Below, one piece after another: positions 23,345 to 35,649 of a stretch of 64,000 nt of DNA. Position 1 is the stretch's first letter. Every line of letters starts with the position of its first letter. The notes under the pieces were generated by a model. That model searched no databases. It worked only from the letters and a program-made list of their open reading frames with translations, and had not been told where the DNA came from. Origin of the DNA: Cheilinus undulatus (taxonomy: Eukaryota > Chordata > Actinopteri > Labriformes > Labridae); NCBI RefSeq assembly GCF_018320785.1, contig NC_054885.1:7080921-7144920 (forward strand). Reading direction: 5' to 3'. The position numbers and the translations under genes are program-made.

Positions 23345-25205
23345 CCATGTGGTCATTACAGGCAGGCCTGCCCATGGACTTGACTGGGCCTAGAATGAGC
23401 CCTCCCCAGTTGTGATAAACATTTCTGGAGTTTCAGATTTTAAAGATTGAAGTCCTACCCTGGTCACTTTGTTTCCAGTTGTTATTATTTTGATTGATTT
23501 CTCCTGGCTTTAACTGATTGTATTTGGCTGCTGTTTTGTCTTGCTTGTTTTAATGTGCTTGTAATCTCAACGACATTGGAAATGAGGGAAACCTCAATGT
23601 CCTTTTGAGAATAAATAAAGGTTTGAATCAAATTGAACTGAACTGAATCAATGCGGATCAGTAGCAGTGTTGCTATCATCCTGGCTAACAGTTCCCTCAT
23701 TCTGTGTAAAGCGTGTGTGTAAAGCTATTATTAATAATGTTCAAATGACCCATTTGTGTCACATTTTAACCCCTTTTCACCACAGTTTCTGCCTATTTAG
23801 CCACATTTGTTTTCACATCAAACCCATTTTTGCCACCAATTTCAGACACTTAGAACCCATTTTGCCACTTTTTAACTGCTTTTCACCATTTTGCCCTCAT
23901 ACCCTCATATTCTTTCCCTATTTGCTACTTTATCTCTTGTTTGCCTCTGTTAACCTATGTCTGTAACTCTTTAACCACTTTTCAACACTTATTACAGCCA
24001 ATTTTTGCCACCTTCGACCCATTTGTCACTTAAAACCCATTTTTACCACTTTTTTACTGCTTTTCTCTTTTTTGCCCATTTTGGCACTATTAATCTAATT
24101 TGCCAGTTATATTTTTTTTTTGCCTCTTTTGATCTGCTTTTACCTTTTACCACCCTTTTTAACAACTTTTAGCCAATTTTTTACCACTTCTAGCAAATTT
24201 TGCCAATTTCGATGCATTTTTGCCATTTTTTCCCATTGTCGAGCCATATTAGCTGTTTTATCTGGGGGTGTTTTTCCCTCTTTTAACCTGTTTTACCACT
24301 TTCAATCAATTTTTGCTACTTTTTTCTTAGCACTTTGCACCATTTTAACCATCCAATTTGTCCACTTTCTCCTTTCATAGCCTGTATTTGCTGCTTTATG
24401 TCTTTTTTTGCCTCTTTTAACCTATTTGTGCCACTTTTAACTCATTTCTGCCATTTTTAAAACATTTTCCACCACTTACTTCTGCCAATTTGCCACGTCT
24501 TACTTTTTTTTGCCACTTCTTAACCACTTTTCACCATTCTTACCATCCATTTATGCCATTTTAAGCCATTTTTAGTGCACATCTGCCACTTATAACCCAT
24601 TTTGGCCAATTTTTTTTTACTACTTTTCACCATTTTTACCCCCATTATTTCCACTTCTTTCATTTCATAACCCGTTTTGCTATTATTTCAGCCAATTTTT
24701 GTTACTTTTAACTGAATTTGCCACTTACAACCCAATTTTGCCACTTTTCCACTGCTTTCTACTATTTAACCCCCTATTTATACCACTTTAAGCCATTTCT
24801 TGCCACTTTAAGCCATTTCCCACTGAAGACCCATATTTGCTAATCTTTCACCACTTCACTCTTTTCCGGTATCCTAAAGTCTGTGGCATGGCTTAGCTAG
24901 AAAGTCTAACATTCCTTTCCAAATGTTTTAGTTCAGAGTGCCCATCCAGATTGTTAGCATTATAAATAAAAAGGTAATTCTGTTTTAAGAAAATGTGTTA
25001 AAAATGTAAAAGAGGGCTTTCTTGTACTACAGCATACATCAAAAAACATATTTTTTATTGCTTATAGAAGAGTGGTCATCATTCAATATAAAATATGATT
25101 ATCACAGATTAGCTTTACAGTGGACCAGGACTTTGCTGACCTCCATGGGCCCCCTATTTGGCTGGGCCCCATAGAGCTCTCCCCTTCATCCTCCCTTATA
25201 GGTGC
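23345..25205 (-). mobile_element. Array-bearing dispersed element, copy 5 (pyrimidine-rich array 23740-24850)
   Basis: The left module is GGCAGGCCTGCCCATGG..GACTGGGCC (23361 on). The body is the TTTTTGCCACTTTTAACCCA array. The right module has TACTACAGCAT, TTTGCTGACCTCCAT and TTGGCTGGGCCCC (25030-25180). Both modules match copy 3 at 9760-11130 in the same order, but the array between them is longer. The LINE-like tail at 23565-23655 lies between the left module and the array. Confidence 0.65.
23565..23655 (+). mobile_element. LINE 3'-tail-like fragment
   Basis: CCTTTTGAGAATAAATAAAG followed by GTTTGAATCAAATTGAACTGAACTGAATC has the AATAAATAAAG plus TTGAA-type simple tail seen at the 3' ends of fish LINEs. 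Confidence 0.4.
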
Positions 25206-27062
25206 GCATCAGATATTACGTATAATTATTCTGAGTGATTAAAATGTGTATTTTGAATGCTATGAAGAGACGGAGAGAAAAAAATAATATATAAATCAAT
25301 TTTGATAATTCTAAAAGCCCATTAGGGAGACCCCTGGACCTAAAAGAAAAGTCCTAGCCCCTCAAAAAGCCCCCAAATGTCTTCATGTCAAGCAAATAAC
25401 AGTTGTAGATCCCTGCAGACAAAGTGAAATAATGAACTGGTGGATTATTGTGTGGTCAAAGAGCACACAATAAATAAAAACATGATTTGTGGCATAAAGA
25501 CAGATATTGCACTATCAGTGAGCATACACCTTTATAGTTTTTAAGTTACACCTGCTCTAAGACATGCTAGAATACTCCAGACTTAGGTAGTCCTGTATAA
25601 TCTCTGACTTTGCTTCCTGAATGAGATGCTTCAGTTTATCTTGCTGGCTTGCTAGGACTTCATTTAGCTAAATAGGGAAGGGCCTCTTCATGGATTTTTC
25701 TGGGGGCCTCCAGATGACTAAACCCGAGCCTGCATTCTACAAAACCGCAGAAGCTGAGATGCTTGTCTAATCTCATAAAAACGTGTCTCAAAAACATCGT
25801 GATCCAGTCAGCTGAGCAGGTTTCTGCCTCTTTTTGAGTCAGCAGGAATGTGCTTGTCTGCAGGAGAAAAGAGGCAAAATGCTGACTATTTGGTGTTCAC
25901 GCCTTTGCAACGTGCACAATCAGGCCTGCCCACAGAAATTTCTGGGCCTATAAGAGGCCAGGAAGTTTTCCCCTTCCCACCATTCTTTATGAACCTTATG
26001 TACAATATATCATAAACTTATTTTATTATGAATTACTTAAAATTCTACCTCATTTCCACATACAAGATAGGAACCTAATTTGCCCTACCTAAATATTAAA
26101 CTCTTTTTTATATGTGATTTTTCATGACTTTAACCAGCAGTAATTAACTTCCTGATTGAATGCAGACATGCTTTTATTTTGAAAAAAAAAAAAAAAAAAT
26201 TAGAAGAGTTGAGATGATCTTTACTTGCATGTGATAAATACACTAATGATGCATGGTGATTAATCTAGATTAATGCATTAATGCTGGCACCCTTTTAGCA
26301 TTCAAAGTGGAAAGTAATCACATTCACTGAAACTGCTATAATTCAGTAGATTTTGTGTACTTGTACTTTTTAAGTACATTTTGAAATCAGTACTTTTACT
26401 TAAGTTTATATCTATAGGAAGTATTGTACTTTATTATATTCAAAAAGCATCAATCACTGAGGAAAAAAAAATATTTACAAGTCAAACATCAAAGTAATAG
26501 TTTGGCTTTGAGTACACATGATGGTCAGTGGTAGGAGAATGATTTTACAACACATCCAAAAAAGGTGTTTTCACTTTACCATAAAGGTGTGGCTTTACCT
26601 GGACAACCATGTTGGATATTTATATTCTTATGTTATTACTGCCATCGAGGAAAGATCAGATTTGACTGTGAAACTCATCAGAAGCTACTCAGTACCCAAA
26701 ACTTAAGGTAAACTTTAAACGATGTACGTTCTACTTTAACTTGAGAAGACTTTAAGGCCAGAAATTTTTCTTCTACTTCAGTAAACTTTGATTGGTGTAG
26801 CTGTATTTTAACTTGAGTACGATAGTCGTGTACTTTTTCCAACTTTGGTACTTAATTCCTCTAAGTGAATTCTTGTACATTTATAAACTTTTGCTGATGT
26901 TCTTTACCCATTTTAAGAGAGGTTGTACCATTTACCCTAATAGAGGATCAAGTCAGTTTATCTTGTCTTAAAGTAAATGAGCATATTATACTAAATCATT
27001 GATTCTGAATGTATCATATCACAATACATGAAAAATATAATACAGATAGAGAACTATATGTG
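25206..27062. other. Intergenic, mostly unrecognised, with a solo terminal module at 25920-25985
   Basis: CAGGCCTGCCCACAG..TTTCTGGGCC at 25921-25955 resembles the left module of the array-bearing elements but has no array. A run of A lies at 26180-26198. No gene was identified. Confidence 0.4.
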
Positions 27063-27653
27063 TATAAAGTCATGGACAAAAGTATTGGCACCCCTGGATT
27101 TTTTTCAGAAAATACACCATTTCTCCCAGAAATTGTTGCAATTACAAATGTTTTTGGTATACACATGTTTATTTCATTTATGTGCATTGGAACAACACAA
27201 AAAAAAGCAGAAGAAAAAGCAAAAATTGACATAATGTTACACAAAACTCAATTGGAGAGCAATGAGTCCGGATCTAAATCCCATTGAACACCTATGGAGA
27301 GATCTCAAAACGGCTGCTGCAATAAGGCACCCTTCAAATCTGAGAGACCTGGAGCAGTTTGCAAAAGAAGAGTGGTCCAAAATTCCAGTTGAGAGGGGTA
27401 AGAAGCTTGTTGATGGTTACAGGAAGTGATTGGTTTCAGTTATTTGTTCCCAAGGGTGTGCAACCAAATATTAAGTTGAGGGTGCCAACAATTTTGTCCG
27501 GCCAATTTTTTGAGTTTTGTGTAAAATTATGTCAATTCTGTCTATTTTCTTCTGTTGTTGTTGTTGTTGTTTGTTTGTTTTGTGTTGTTCCAATACAAAT
27601 ACAAAAAAAAAAAAAAAATCCAGGGCTGCCAATACTTTTGTCCATGACTGTAT
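27063..27653 (+). mobile_element. Internally deleted Tc1-like transposon
   Basis: The left AGTCATGGACAAAAGTATTG (27068) and right CAATACTTTTGTCCATGACT (ending 27649) are near-perfect inverted repeats next to TA-rich flanks. Between them only the C-terminus of the transposase remains: SPDLNPIEHLW at ~27268, then EEWSKIPVERGKKLVDGYRK and a stop at ~27428. The DNA-binding domain and the first two catalytic residues are gone, so it could only be moved by another copy. Confidence 0.85.
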
Positions 27654-27783
27654 ATATAACTGCAATACTGAACTAATCACTAATTCTGAAAATATAAAAA
27701 TGTCTAAAAACATTTTACATAAAGAGCTAAACTGCTGTATTGAACTAAATCACTGATTCTTAAAATATCACAACATACACAAC

Positions 27784-27799
27784 ATATATATATATATAC

Positions 27800-27872
<73 letters not shown>

Positions 27873-27892
27873 TACACACATATATATATATA
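27784..27892. repeat. (TA)n microsatellite
   Basis: About 109 bp of alternating TA with a few TGTA and CACA interruptions. Confidence 0.95.
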
Positions 27893-27960
27893 GGGCTGTC
27901 AAGATTAATGGCATTAATCATAATTAGCTATTTGCAATTAATCACATCTTTTATTGCACC
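27893..27960 (+). mobile_element. GGGCTGTCAA-type repeat end
   Basis: AGGGCTGTCAAGATTAATGG, then GCAATTAATCAC, is a teleost dispersed-repeat terminus. The same start occurs imperfectly at 55360. The right end was not found. Confidence 0.4.
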
Positions 27961-30240
27961 ATTTGGTCAATCCACGTCATCTTCTGCCTGCAGCCACAGT
28001 GATGTCAAATGAGTCCACCACTGCTCCTTAATGTCTTAGTTCACTTTAAAAACTCACAGACAGCTCAGTAGATGAATCAGAAGCCATCTGATCATTGTGT
28101 TATCAAACATTTACCTTTTAATAATCCCTTATTTCTTTTCAATCCATAACAAGTTCTTTTTTCCATGGTCAGGTTTGTGTTGTAATCTTGGATCCACCTA
28201 CAAGAGCAGGTCTGTACCAAAACTGAAAGTCAGCAAACTTTATCTTAAAACAGTAGAAATAATTAAATTACACAATATAGTTTTAATCACTATTAAAAAT
28301 TTAAATCTTTTCACTATATATCTACATATCTATATGTGTATCTATCTATAGCTATATATCTATACATTTCTTGTATATATTACAATGAAATCTTTTTTAT
28401 CATTTTTTTCCACTCAAACAGTTATTCCCCATAATAATTTTTTCTTTGACTACAACAAAAATCCACAGCATATCAAAGTAGCTCCTAAAGATTTTTATTC
28501 TCTAACTTTACTTAAAGCAGGTTAAAAAAAATCAATTTTGATTTTCAGAAAAAATAAAATAGCAAACAGCCTTAATTCGTTTATTCTTTATCATCATTTT
28601 TGGTTAAAAATAATTTTAAAAACGACTTCAAAATAAAACACCTTGAAGCAAAATCAGTCAAATGTAGGCCTGATAATTGTTAGTTAATTTCAGTTAGATT
28701 TTTATTTTACATTCAATTCTTGAATATATTGTTGAATCCATCTTTTAAAAAAATTCCAAAAAGGTTATAAAAGGTTAAACGGCTTTTCGGATTTTTTTAA
28801 AGCTTTCAAAAAAACTAGATGGAATAGGAGTGGTCCTAATGTTTAGCTAGGAGAAATTCACCATAGCTAGCTAATTTTCCCTGTTATTTTTCATCTTGAA
28901 ATAGACATTACAACTTAAACAACAAACCTATAACGTTTTTTATCGGAGTTTTGTCGCTTAATTTTGTTCCCTTCCGTTTAAACTTGTACCCATCGTTAGC
29001 TCGAAGGAGACAAAAAGCTTAGCTAGGAATAAATTAACTACAGGCCTAATTTTAGTCCTTCCTTTAAAAAAACTAAATCAATCAGTAGATAAGTTCAAGT
29101 GTAAAAACACACAAAAAACTAAATATTCGTTTTAAAGGGCTAAAGTGGAAAATCCTTTCATGGTGATTTGATAAAGTCTCCCATTTCTCTAACATTATGT
29201 TACCATAAATAAAGGTAGGCCAGGTTTTACTGCTGTCGCCTTTCATCTTTAATCTAATCATCCATAAATCATTACACGATGTGACTCTGTTTAATCGCTC
29301 ATATTTCTCTCCTTATCTTGCACAAACGCTGAAACAGACTCACATCAGAGCGCCGTCTGGGCCTCAAATCCTCCGCTCCACCCCGGGGTGTCTCCGTCAC
29401 GTTTCCCCGGATTAGAGCTCCAGGTGCCGGGAAGTCCCAGCTCAGCTCCCCGGACAGAGTCCCGGTGCTTTTCTCTCCGCATGTCTGTGAGGAGAGGCGG
29501 ACAGAGAGTGGCGTTATGAGGGGAGAACCACTCTTTTCCTTCAGTTTCATACACACAGAACTGCTTTTTGTTCCCCCATTTTTTTTTTCTCATTGGAGGG
29601 GGAGTGGGGTGCTCGTTTTGATCACATGATTACAATTCACCTGAGATAAACAAAGGCCGCAAAGAAAGGAGGGAGAGGAGGAATGAGACAGACACGCACC
29701 CATGGTCAGGATTCTCTTATCGCAGGGAGCAGTCATGGAGAAGGAGAAGGGCTTGATTTTAGGACTGGGTGCCAGTTTGTCCCTCTGCTGCGGGGAGACA
29801 AGGCCTCATTGTGATGATGAACAGCTCCTGTGTTTGTCTCATTTATCTCTGCAGATTTTTCCACCAGCACTGTTTGGTTTAAAACACACGCTAAAATAAA
29901 ATTACAGATGTCACACGTGGACACAAAGAGGAGCAGTGAGGCTGCACAAGCTTTGTAGGGGAGATCAGTGATGTAATGAAGTGCATTAGTGTACAGGTTC
30001 ATAAGTAAATCATATCCTGACCACCCAGGCTGGGCAAGTGATTGAGATTTAAAATGATCTATAGGGTAAAACAGCAATGTTTGTATCAGTGGTTCTACAT
30101 TGGTTTATCCTCATGACCCACTGCCTCTTTAACTACACCTATTTTTCTTATGTTTTCCATGATAAAAGTCTTTTTTTAGATATCTGAAAAATAAAAACAT
30201 TACCACAGGTAAACCACATCTGTCATTATGAAATTATGAT
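27961..30240. other. Intergenic with a CpG-rich block at 29335-29560
   Basis: Mostly AT-rich and unrecognised. The 29335-29560 block is CpG- and GC-rich (CCCCGGGGTG, CCCCGGACAGAG) and is followed at 29650-29665 by AGATAAACAAAGG, a SOX-type core. It could be a promoter or enhancer. No ORF or splice structure supports a gene. Confidence 0.35.
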
Positions 30241-30299
30241 GTAAACCAGGGGTGTCAAATTCAATCCTGGCAGGTTGGGTCTAACCTGAGGGCCTAACA

Positions 30300-31195
30300 G
30301 GGTCAAGATTTAACCACTGACTGTCAACCCCAAATCATATTGAGATTAAAAGGTCAACATGATAAGTTAAAAACTCAAAATCTGAGATACAAAGTCAAAC
30401 TTATAAGTTTAAAAAGTAAAAACATGACATTTAAAGTCAAAATAATGTTTTTATAAGGCAAAATATGAGATCGAATACTGAAACCATGAGTTTTACCAGT
30501 CAAAATATGAGATAAAAGTCAAAACTATGAGTTTTAAAGGTCAAAATATGAGATAGAATACTGAAGCCATGATTTTGAACAGTCAAAATATGAGATAAAA
30601 GTCGAAATCATGATTTTTAACAGTCAAAATGAGATAAAAGTCAAAATCATGAGTTTTGAAGGTCAAAATATGAGATTGAATAATGAAACCATTGTTTTAA
30701 ACAGTCAAAATATTAAACAAAAGTCAAAGTCATGATTTTTAACAGTCAAAATATGAGACAAAAGTCATAGTCATGATTTTTAACAGTCAAAATTTGAGAT
30801 AAAAGTCAAAATCATGATTTTTAACAGTCAAAATATGAGATAAAAATAATAAGTTTTAAAGGTCAAATTATGAGATTGAATACTGAAACAACGATTTTTA
30901 ACAGTCAAACTGTGAGAAAAAAGTCAAAATCATGAGTTTTAACAGTCAAAAAATGAGATTGAATACTGAAACCATGATTTTTAACATTTAAAATATGAGA
31001 TAAAAGTCAAAACTATGAGTTTTAAAGGTCAAAATATGAGATTGAATACTGAAACCACGATTATTAACAGCCAAAATAAGAGATAAAACTCAAAATCACG
31101 AGTTTTAAAGGTCAAAATATGAGATAAAAGTGAAAGTTAGGAGTTGAAATGGTCAGCAAATCTGAGATAAAAGTCAAAATCATGATATTTAACAA
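30300..31195 (+). repeat. Tandem repeat with two interleaved ~42-bp unit types
   Basis: Type A is GATAAAAGTCAAAATCATGA followed by TTTTTAACAGTCAAAATATGA. Type B replaces its first part with GATTGAATACTGAAACCATG. About 20 units mix A and B in irregular order. Confidence 0.85.
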
Positions 31196-31763
31196 GCTTT
31201 GGAAACCACAGCCCTAGGCCATGCTTGCTCACCACATCCAACCCTGACTCTGCCCCCTAAAGGTGAGGAACTTTTTAACAGGTTATTTCCCCCTTTCCCT
31301 GACGATATACGAGGACATCCAGAGCATGACCAGGGTTGTGTCAATCCTTCTTTTCTGCTGGCTTCCTCAGGCAGGCTTACTCACCATTACACGACCCATC
31401 ACAGCCTCGATTTTTGGCCGAAACATGCCTGTGTGTAAATACATATGAATGTTATGTTGTTTAACACTGTTACTTATTACCCATTAAGCTACATGGAGGA
31501 GTGCATGTACAAAATGACTAACTGACATCCAAAGTTCCCGGTTAATGCCACAATAACATATTTCAGTTTCAGTTAAAAAACCTCAGTGTTTTCCTCAGAA
31601 TGATACTAAACTTGGGCGATAGGGGTGGCAGAGGGGTCATCCTATTCCACCTCATTTTGTAGGCCTTATGCTCAGAGAAAATACTGTTAGCAGTAAGAAC
31701 TATTAGCACTGGCGAATCCATCTTGCAAAGCTCCCGTCTGAACCATTTGGGCCCGGTTAGAAG
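31196..31763. other. Intergenic, nothing recognised
   Basis: No supportable feature on either strand. Confidence 0.35.
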
Positions 31764-32060
31764 GTGACAGGACCAATCAGCAATGGGGGGCAGTACATTC
31801 AGGTGCGGCGGAGTCGTGACGTAAGCAAGCAGCAACAAGAGGCTGGTGTGGTTATGGCGGAAGACATTAGCGTGGATGCTGGATGCTACAGTTTCATCAG
31901 AACTTGGCGACATTTCTTCGTTAAAAGAAGAACAAAGAACAGCAGTGAGTCGTTTTCTTTCCAAAAACGACAAAAGTCGTGTACTGACATGTCTACAGTC
32001 GCCATGGTTCTCGTTATTCCTCGGTAGCTGCGCACTGTTGCTCTGATTGGCCAGTAAAGA
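31764..32060 (+). pseudogene. Possible fragment of a multicopy RecQ-like helicase element
   Basis: The + strand frame from 31846 contains DISSLKEEQRTAVSRFLSKN. This resembles the segment just before the Walker A motif in RecQ-like helicase copies that are numerous in some fish genomes. The expected ATP-binding loop is absent. The opening ATGGCGGAAGAC region and upstream GTGACGTAAGC look like the start of such a copy. Identification is from memory of the motif style only. Confidence 0.3.
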
Positions 32061-33204
32061 TGTGACAGACAGAGCGTTCATCCAGTCACCCTCCAAGTTT
32101 TTTTTTTCTCAAAGGCTCTGCCCTTTCCCAAACACTGTATATCGAAGGTTTTCCAGATGGATGTGTGAAACAAATCTATCTGGCGTGTCAGGTTAGAAGT
32201 CGGGCGTATGGATTTATTATTTACCTTAAAGGTACTTCTATAAAAACATGTACAATCACTTCCATCCTAAGTATTTCTTTCTGCCTCATGATGAACTCTC
32301 CATTTAATCGTGTCCTTGAAGTCTCTGCTGCAGATAGACTCAGGCTAACCTTGACCTTTAATGTTCCTTTAATACAATCGATCATTTATCTGTGAAGCAC
32401 AGCGTGTTCCCTGATCACGCCTCGGATAAGATTTTTGATTTTAAAAAGTACATCTGAAAGCTGTGGTGCCTCCGAGCGTGTTCTTAAACCAGTCTGAAGA
32501 AACTAACCTCTCTGAACTACAGACTGTATTCTCTAAACTCCTGCAGTCTTTTTGGTGCAGTTATAAGAACAGCTACAAGGATACAGCAGGGGAGACTGGG
32601 GACAAATGTAACTTTGCTCAAAAGAAGCTAGAGTGATCGAACTTAGTCTGCACCTGTAGGCTGCTGACCCCTATGTCAGAAAGTTATCTATTATCAAGAC
32701 AAATCTGTTTCTCTTCCACTTTTACTGCTGACAAATCTGGTCATATAGCGAGCGAGCACTGTGACAAAAAGCCCATTAAAGCTGCTTTCACATTAGGCAT
32801 AATTGTCTCATAGCACACCTTCATTCCCCCCTGCTGTCTTGCTTACAACATCAGCAACATCGTTCTGTGCCTGAGCCCACATGTGTATGTATGGAGTCCA
32901 ATTCAGCAAGTGGCTGTATGCACAAAGCGGGTTTGCAAATCTGCCAAGAAGAAGAAATAAGAAGCAGCAACCAGAGCAGAAAATTACGTGTTTGCTGAAT
33001 CTGTGAAGGAAGTTTGACCGTTAAAATGACATTATGTAGTAAATGCAATGCTCTGTCCCATATCAGGGACAGTTGCATATACATCACCTGTGTACTATGC
33101 CAGAGACCACCTCTACAAAAGGACTCAGGCTCAGTTGACTTGAATGTTTGCATATACTCTGACCAAACAGAACAGAAGTTTAGGCTCAAGCAGTGATAAT
33201 TTGA
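32061..33204. other. Intergenic, nothing recognised
   Basis: No gene or repeat identified. Confidence 0.35.
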
Positions 33205-33600
33205 ACGGCCATTTTTAATTTTAGTCTTAGTTTTAGTCTTTAGATTAAATGCCTTTTAGTTTAAGTCACATTTTAGTCTTTTCTACCCTTTATAGTTTAG
33301 TCTAGTTTCATTCAACGACAACTCAAACACATTTAAGTCTAGCTTTAGTCCATAAAAAGTCCAAATCATGGTAGTGTGTTCTATGCACTCTGCCAAACCT
33401 GGGGTCCCTGCTCTCTACAGCTGAGAGGCAGAATAGATACAGATGCATCCTATTTTGACTGATTGACCCAAAGTGGAGAAATTTCATGGATTTTTAATGT
33501 CCGACTAAAACTAATTTACATTTTAGTCTAGTTATAGTCATCTTGACGAAAACTAAACTTACCTTTAGTCAGTTTTAGTCACCAAAGATCTGTTTTGGCT
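33205..33600 (+). repeat. Degenerate (TTTTAGTC)n repeat
   Basis: Many copies of TTTTAGTC/TTTTAGTTT in a ~400-bp stretch. The complementary version (AAAACTAA) is at 63395-63800, so the same family occurs twice in opposite orientation. Confidence 0.7.
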
Positions 33601-33847
33601 AGTCTCAGGGCCAGCCCTGTTTCTACCCCTTCCCTTTGCCCCTTGAAACAGAGTTGTATGGGGTAAGGATGAAAACCATCCCTGAAGAAACGAGACACCA
33701 CTTTACTGCTGTTCATCATCACACATTGCAGCAGTGCACCATTGGAGGTGACAATAAAGCTTTGACCATCTTGTTCATACTGTGGATCTCCATGTTGTTC
33801 TTCTCCATATATTTATACAGTTAATAGCCTGGGGGAAAAAGGGTACT

Positions 33848-34022
33848 AAGGCCCCGTCCACACGGAGACGAATGCAGGAGTACACACAAAAGTATTTTGT
33901 CGTATCAGTGTATCATCCACACGGAAACGACATTTTGGGTGACTGTAAACGATACTTTTTGAAAACAGGCCCCAGAGTGCACAAATCTGTAAACGACTAC
34001 TGTTTCGTCTCCGTGTGGGCGA
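33848..34022. mobile_element. Non-autonomous element end with inverted GTCCACACGGAGACGA motif
   Basis: GGCCCCGTCCACACGGAGAC (33851) and its inverted copy GTCTCCGTGTGGGCG (34005) flank a 150-bp interior containing a further CATCCACACGGAAACG. This is typical of fish MITE-like repeats. The true outer boundary may extend to about 34340. Confidence 0.5.
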
Positions 34023-34483
34023 CCAACTGCAATCATCTTGAAACGATTACATCACACATAGCGTAGCTCTCTTAAGACACCTGCACGGGTCTAGCCAAAA
34101 CAACAATGGTTGATTACAGGGTTGTGTTCGTGCTGCAGAAGCTACTGAGCTTGTTATGGCTTTTACAGCAAAATCTGATGCTCCTTTACCACCACTATGA
34201 AACGCACACACCATACGTTCTTAAATCCAACGCGGAGAACAACCAGAGGGGTAACTAGAAGAAAGTTTGTGTCAGTTTTCTGTGATCTTCTTCTCTCTGT
34301 TGGTGCATTTTCGTGACAGCAACACAGCACCACCTACAGGCTTGGCATATGCACTACAGCGTATGGCTGCAATAGGAGAGGGCTCTCTGATTGGTGGGTC
34401 AGAAGACCAATGGCAAATTACTTAATTCACTGGTTCATTTATGTGTGTTTTCTTAAATTAAAAGATAAGAAATGCATTAAACC

Positions 34484-35332
34484 AGTGGCGTGCACAGACT
34501 TTTTCAAAGGCAGGGGCGAAAAGAAAAAAAAGGGCACATACAGCGCATTCTCGCCACTGAAGAGGGCTCTAAGTTTCACATGTTTTCGAGGGCACTTTAG
34601 ATATGTTTATATGTTATACAAATGGCACATTATATAGCCTTAAAACAGACTAACTAGACAGACTACTCAAGTTAGTTTGTAGTTAGGATCAGCATCCACA
34701 ATAACCGTGTAGATTCAACGTTGGACTGCGAAGAACACACAGAAATGAATAAATAAATCCCTAGGGGGTCTGGGGGCTTTCCCCAGAACATTTACAATTA
34801 GGTAGATGCCATTTCCTGTATTCTAGTGCATTTTAACAACATATTAGCACCAGATAATCAAAACTGGTTCTGTGAGATGTAGTTCTGGCTCAATATAGAT
34901 CAAAAAAGGGCCCAACATAAAAGTCATTCCAACAGTAGTGTTTCATAGTATTTCTTGGTCCTAATGGTCTTCAGGAGTTTAGTGTGTTTTTTCCAGCCAA
35001 GAGGGCAGTTGTGTTTCGCCAACTTGGAGGACACTTAAGCACACGTTTTTACCACCCAAGAGGGCAGTTTATCAGGTTCTAACCAGCCAGTGGGGCAGTT
35101 TAGTGTGTTATGCCAATGAGGAGGGTACTTAAACACACCTTTTTACCACCCAAGAGGGCAGTTTATCATGTTTTAACCAGCTAGTGAGGCAGTTTAGTGT
35201 GTTTTTTCCACCAAAGAGGGCAGTTTACTGTGTTTTGCCAACCAGGAGGGCACTTTAGCACACATTTTGGCTCCCAAGAGGGCACTTTAGCACGTGTTTT
35301 TCAACAGTTGGGCCACTGTGCACACCACTGCA
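34484..35332. mobile_element. Element with CCAGTGG..GTGCACA inverted ends and internal minisatellite
   Basis: The left end CCAGTGGCGTGCACAGAC and right end GGGCCACTGTGCACACCACTG are approximately inverted. Inside, 34985-35290 is a minisatellite of ~31-bp subunits (GAGGGCAGTTTAGTGTGTTT type) arranged in a ~94-bp higher-order repeat, for example ACCACCCAAGAGGGCAG at 35051 and 35145. Confidence 0.6.
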
Positions 35333-35649
35333 TTTAATAATCCTGGAGTTAAAAACAGGAATGTGAAAAGGTGTTGCTATTGCCCCCAGTCTCCCCTACT
35401 TGTATCTGGGTTAATGTTCACTAGTTCACTTTTCCAATTTAAGTCATATTTCTCCTTAAGATGCTGCAATTGCTAAAATGCTGCTGAAATTGTTCTTCAA
35501 TCATATTCTTCTTGTGTAGAACAGTCAGGTAGAAAAAGGAATAAAAATCCAGACTTTTCAAGGCTTCTGAACTGAAGTAGAAGCCTATTGCGCAATTACG
35601 CACGAGTACGCGTGTATCGCACTGTATTTACCCTTCATTTTAATTTCAA

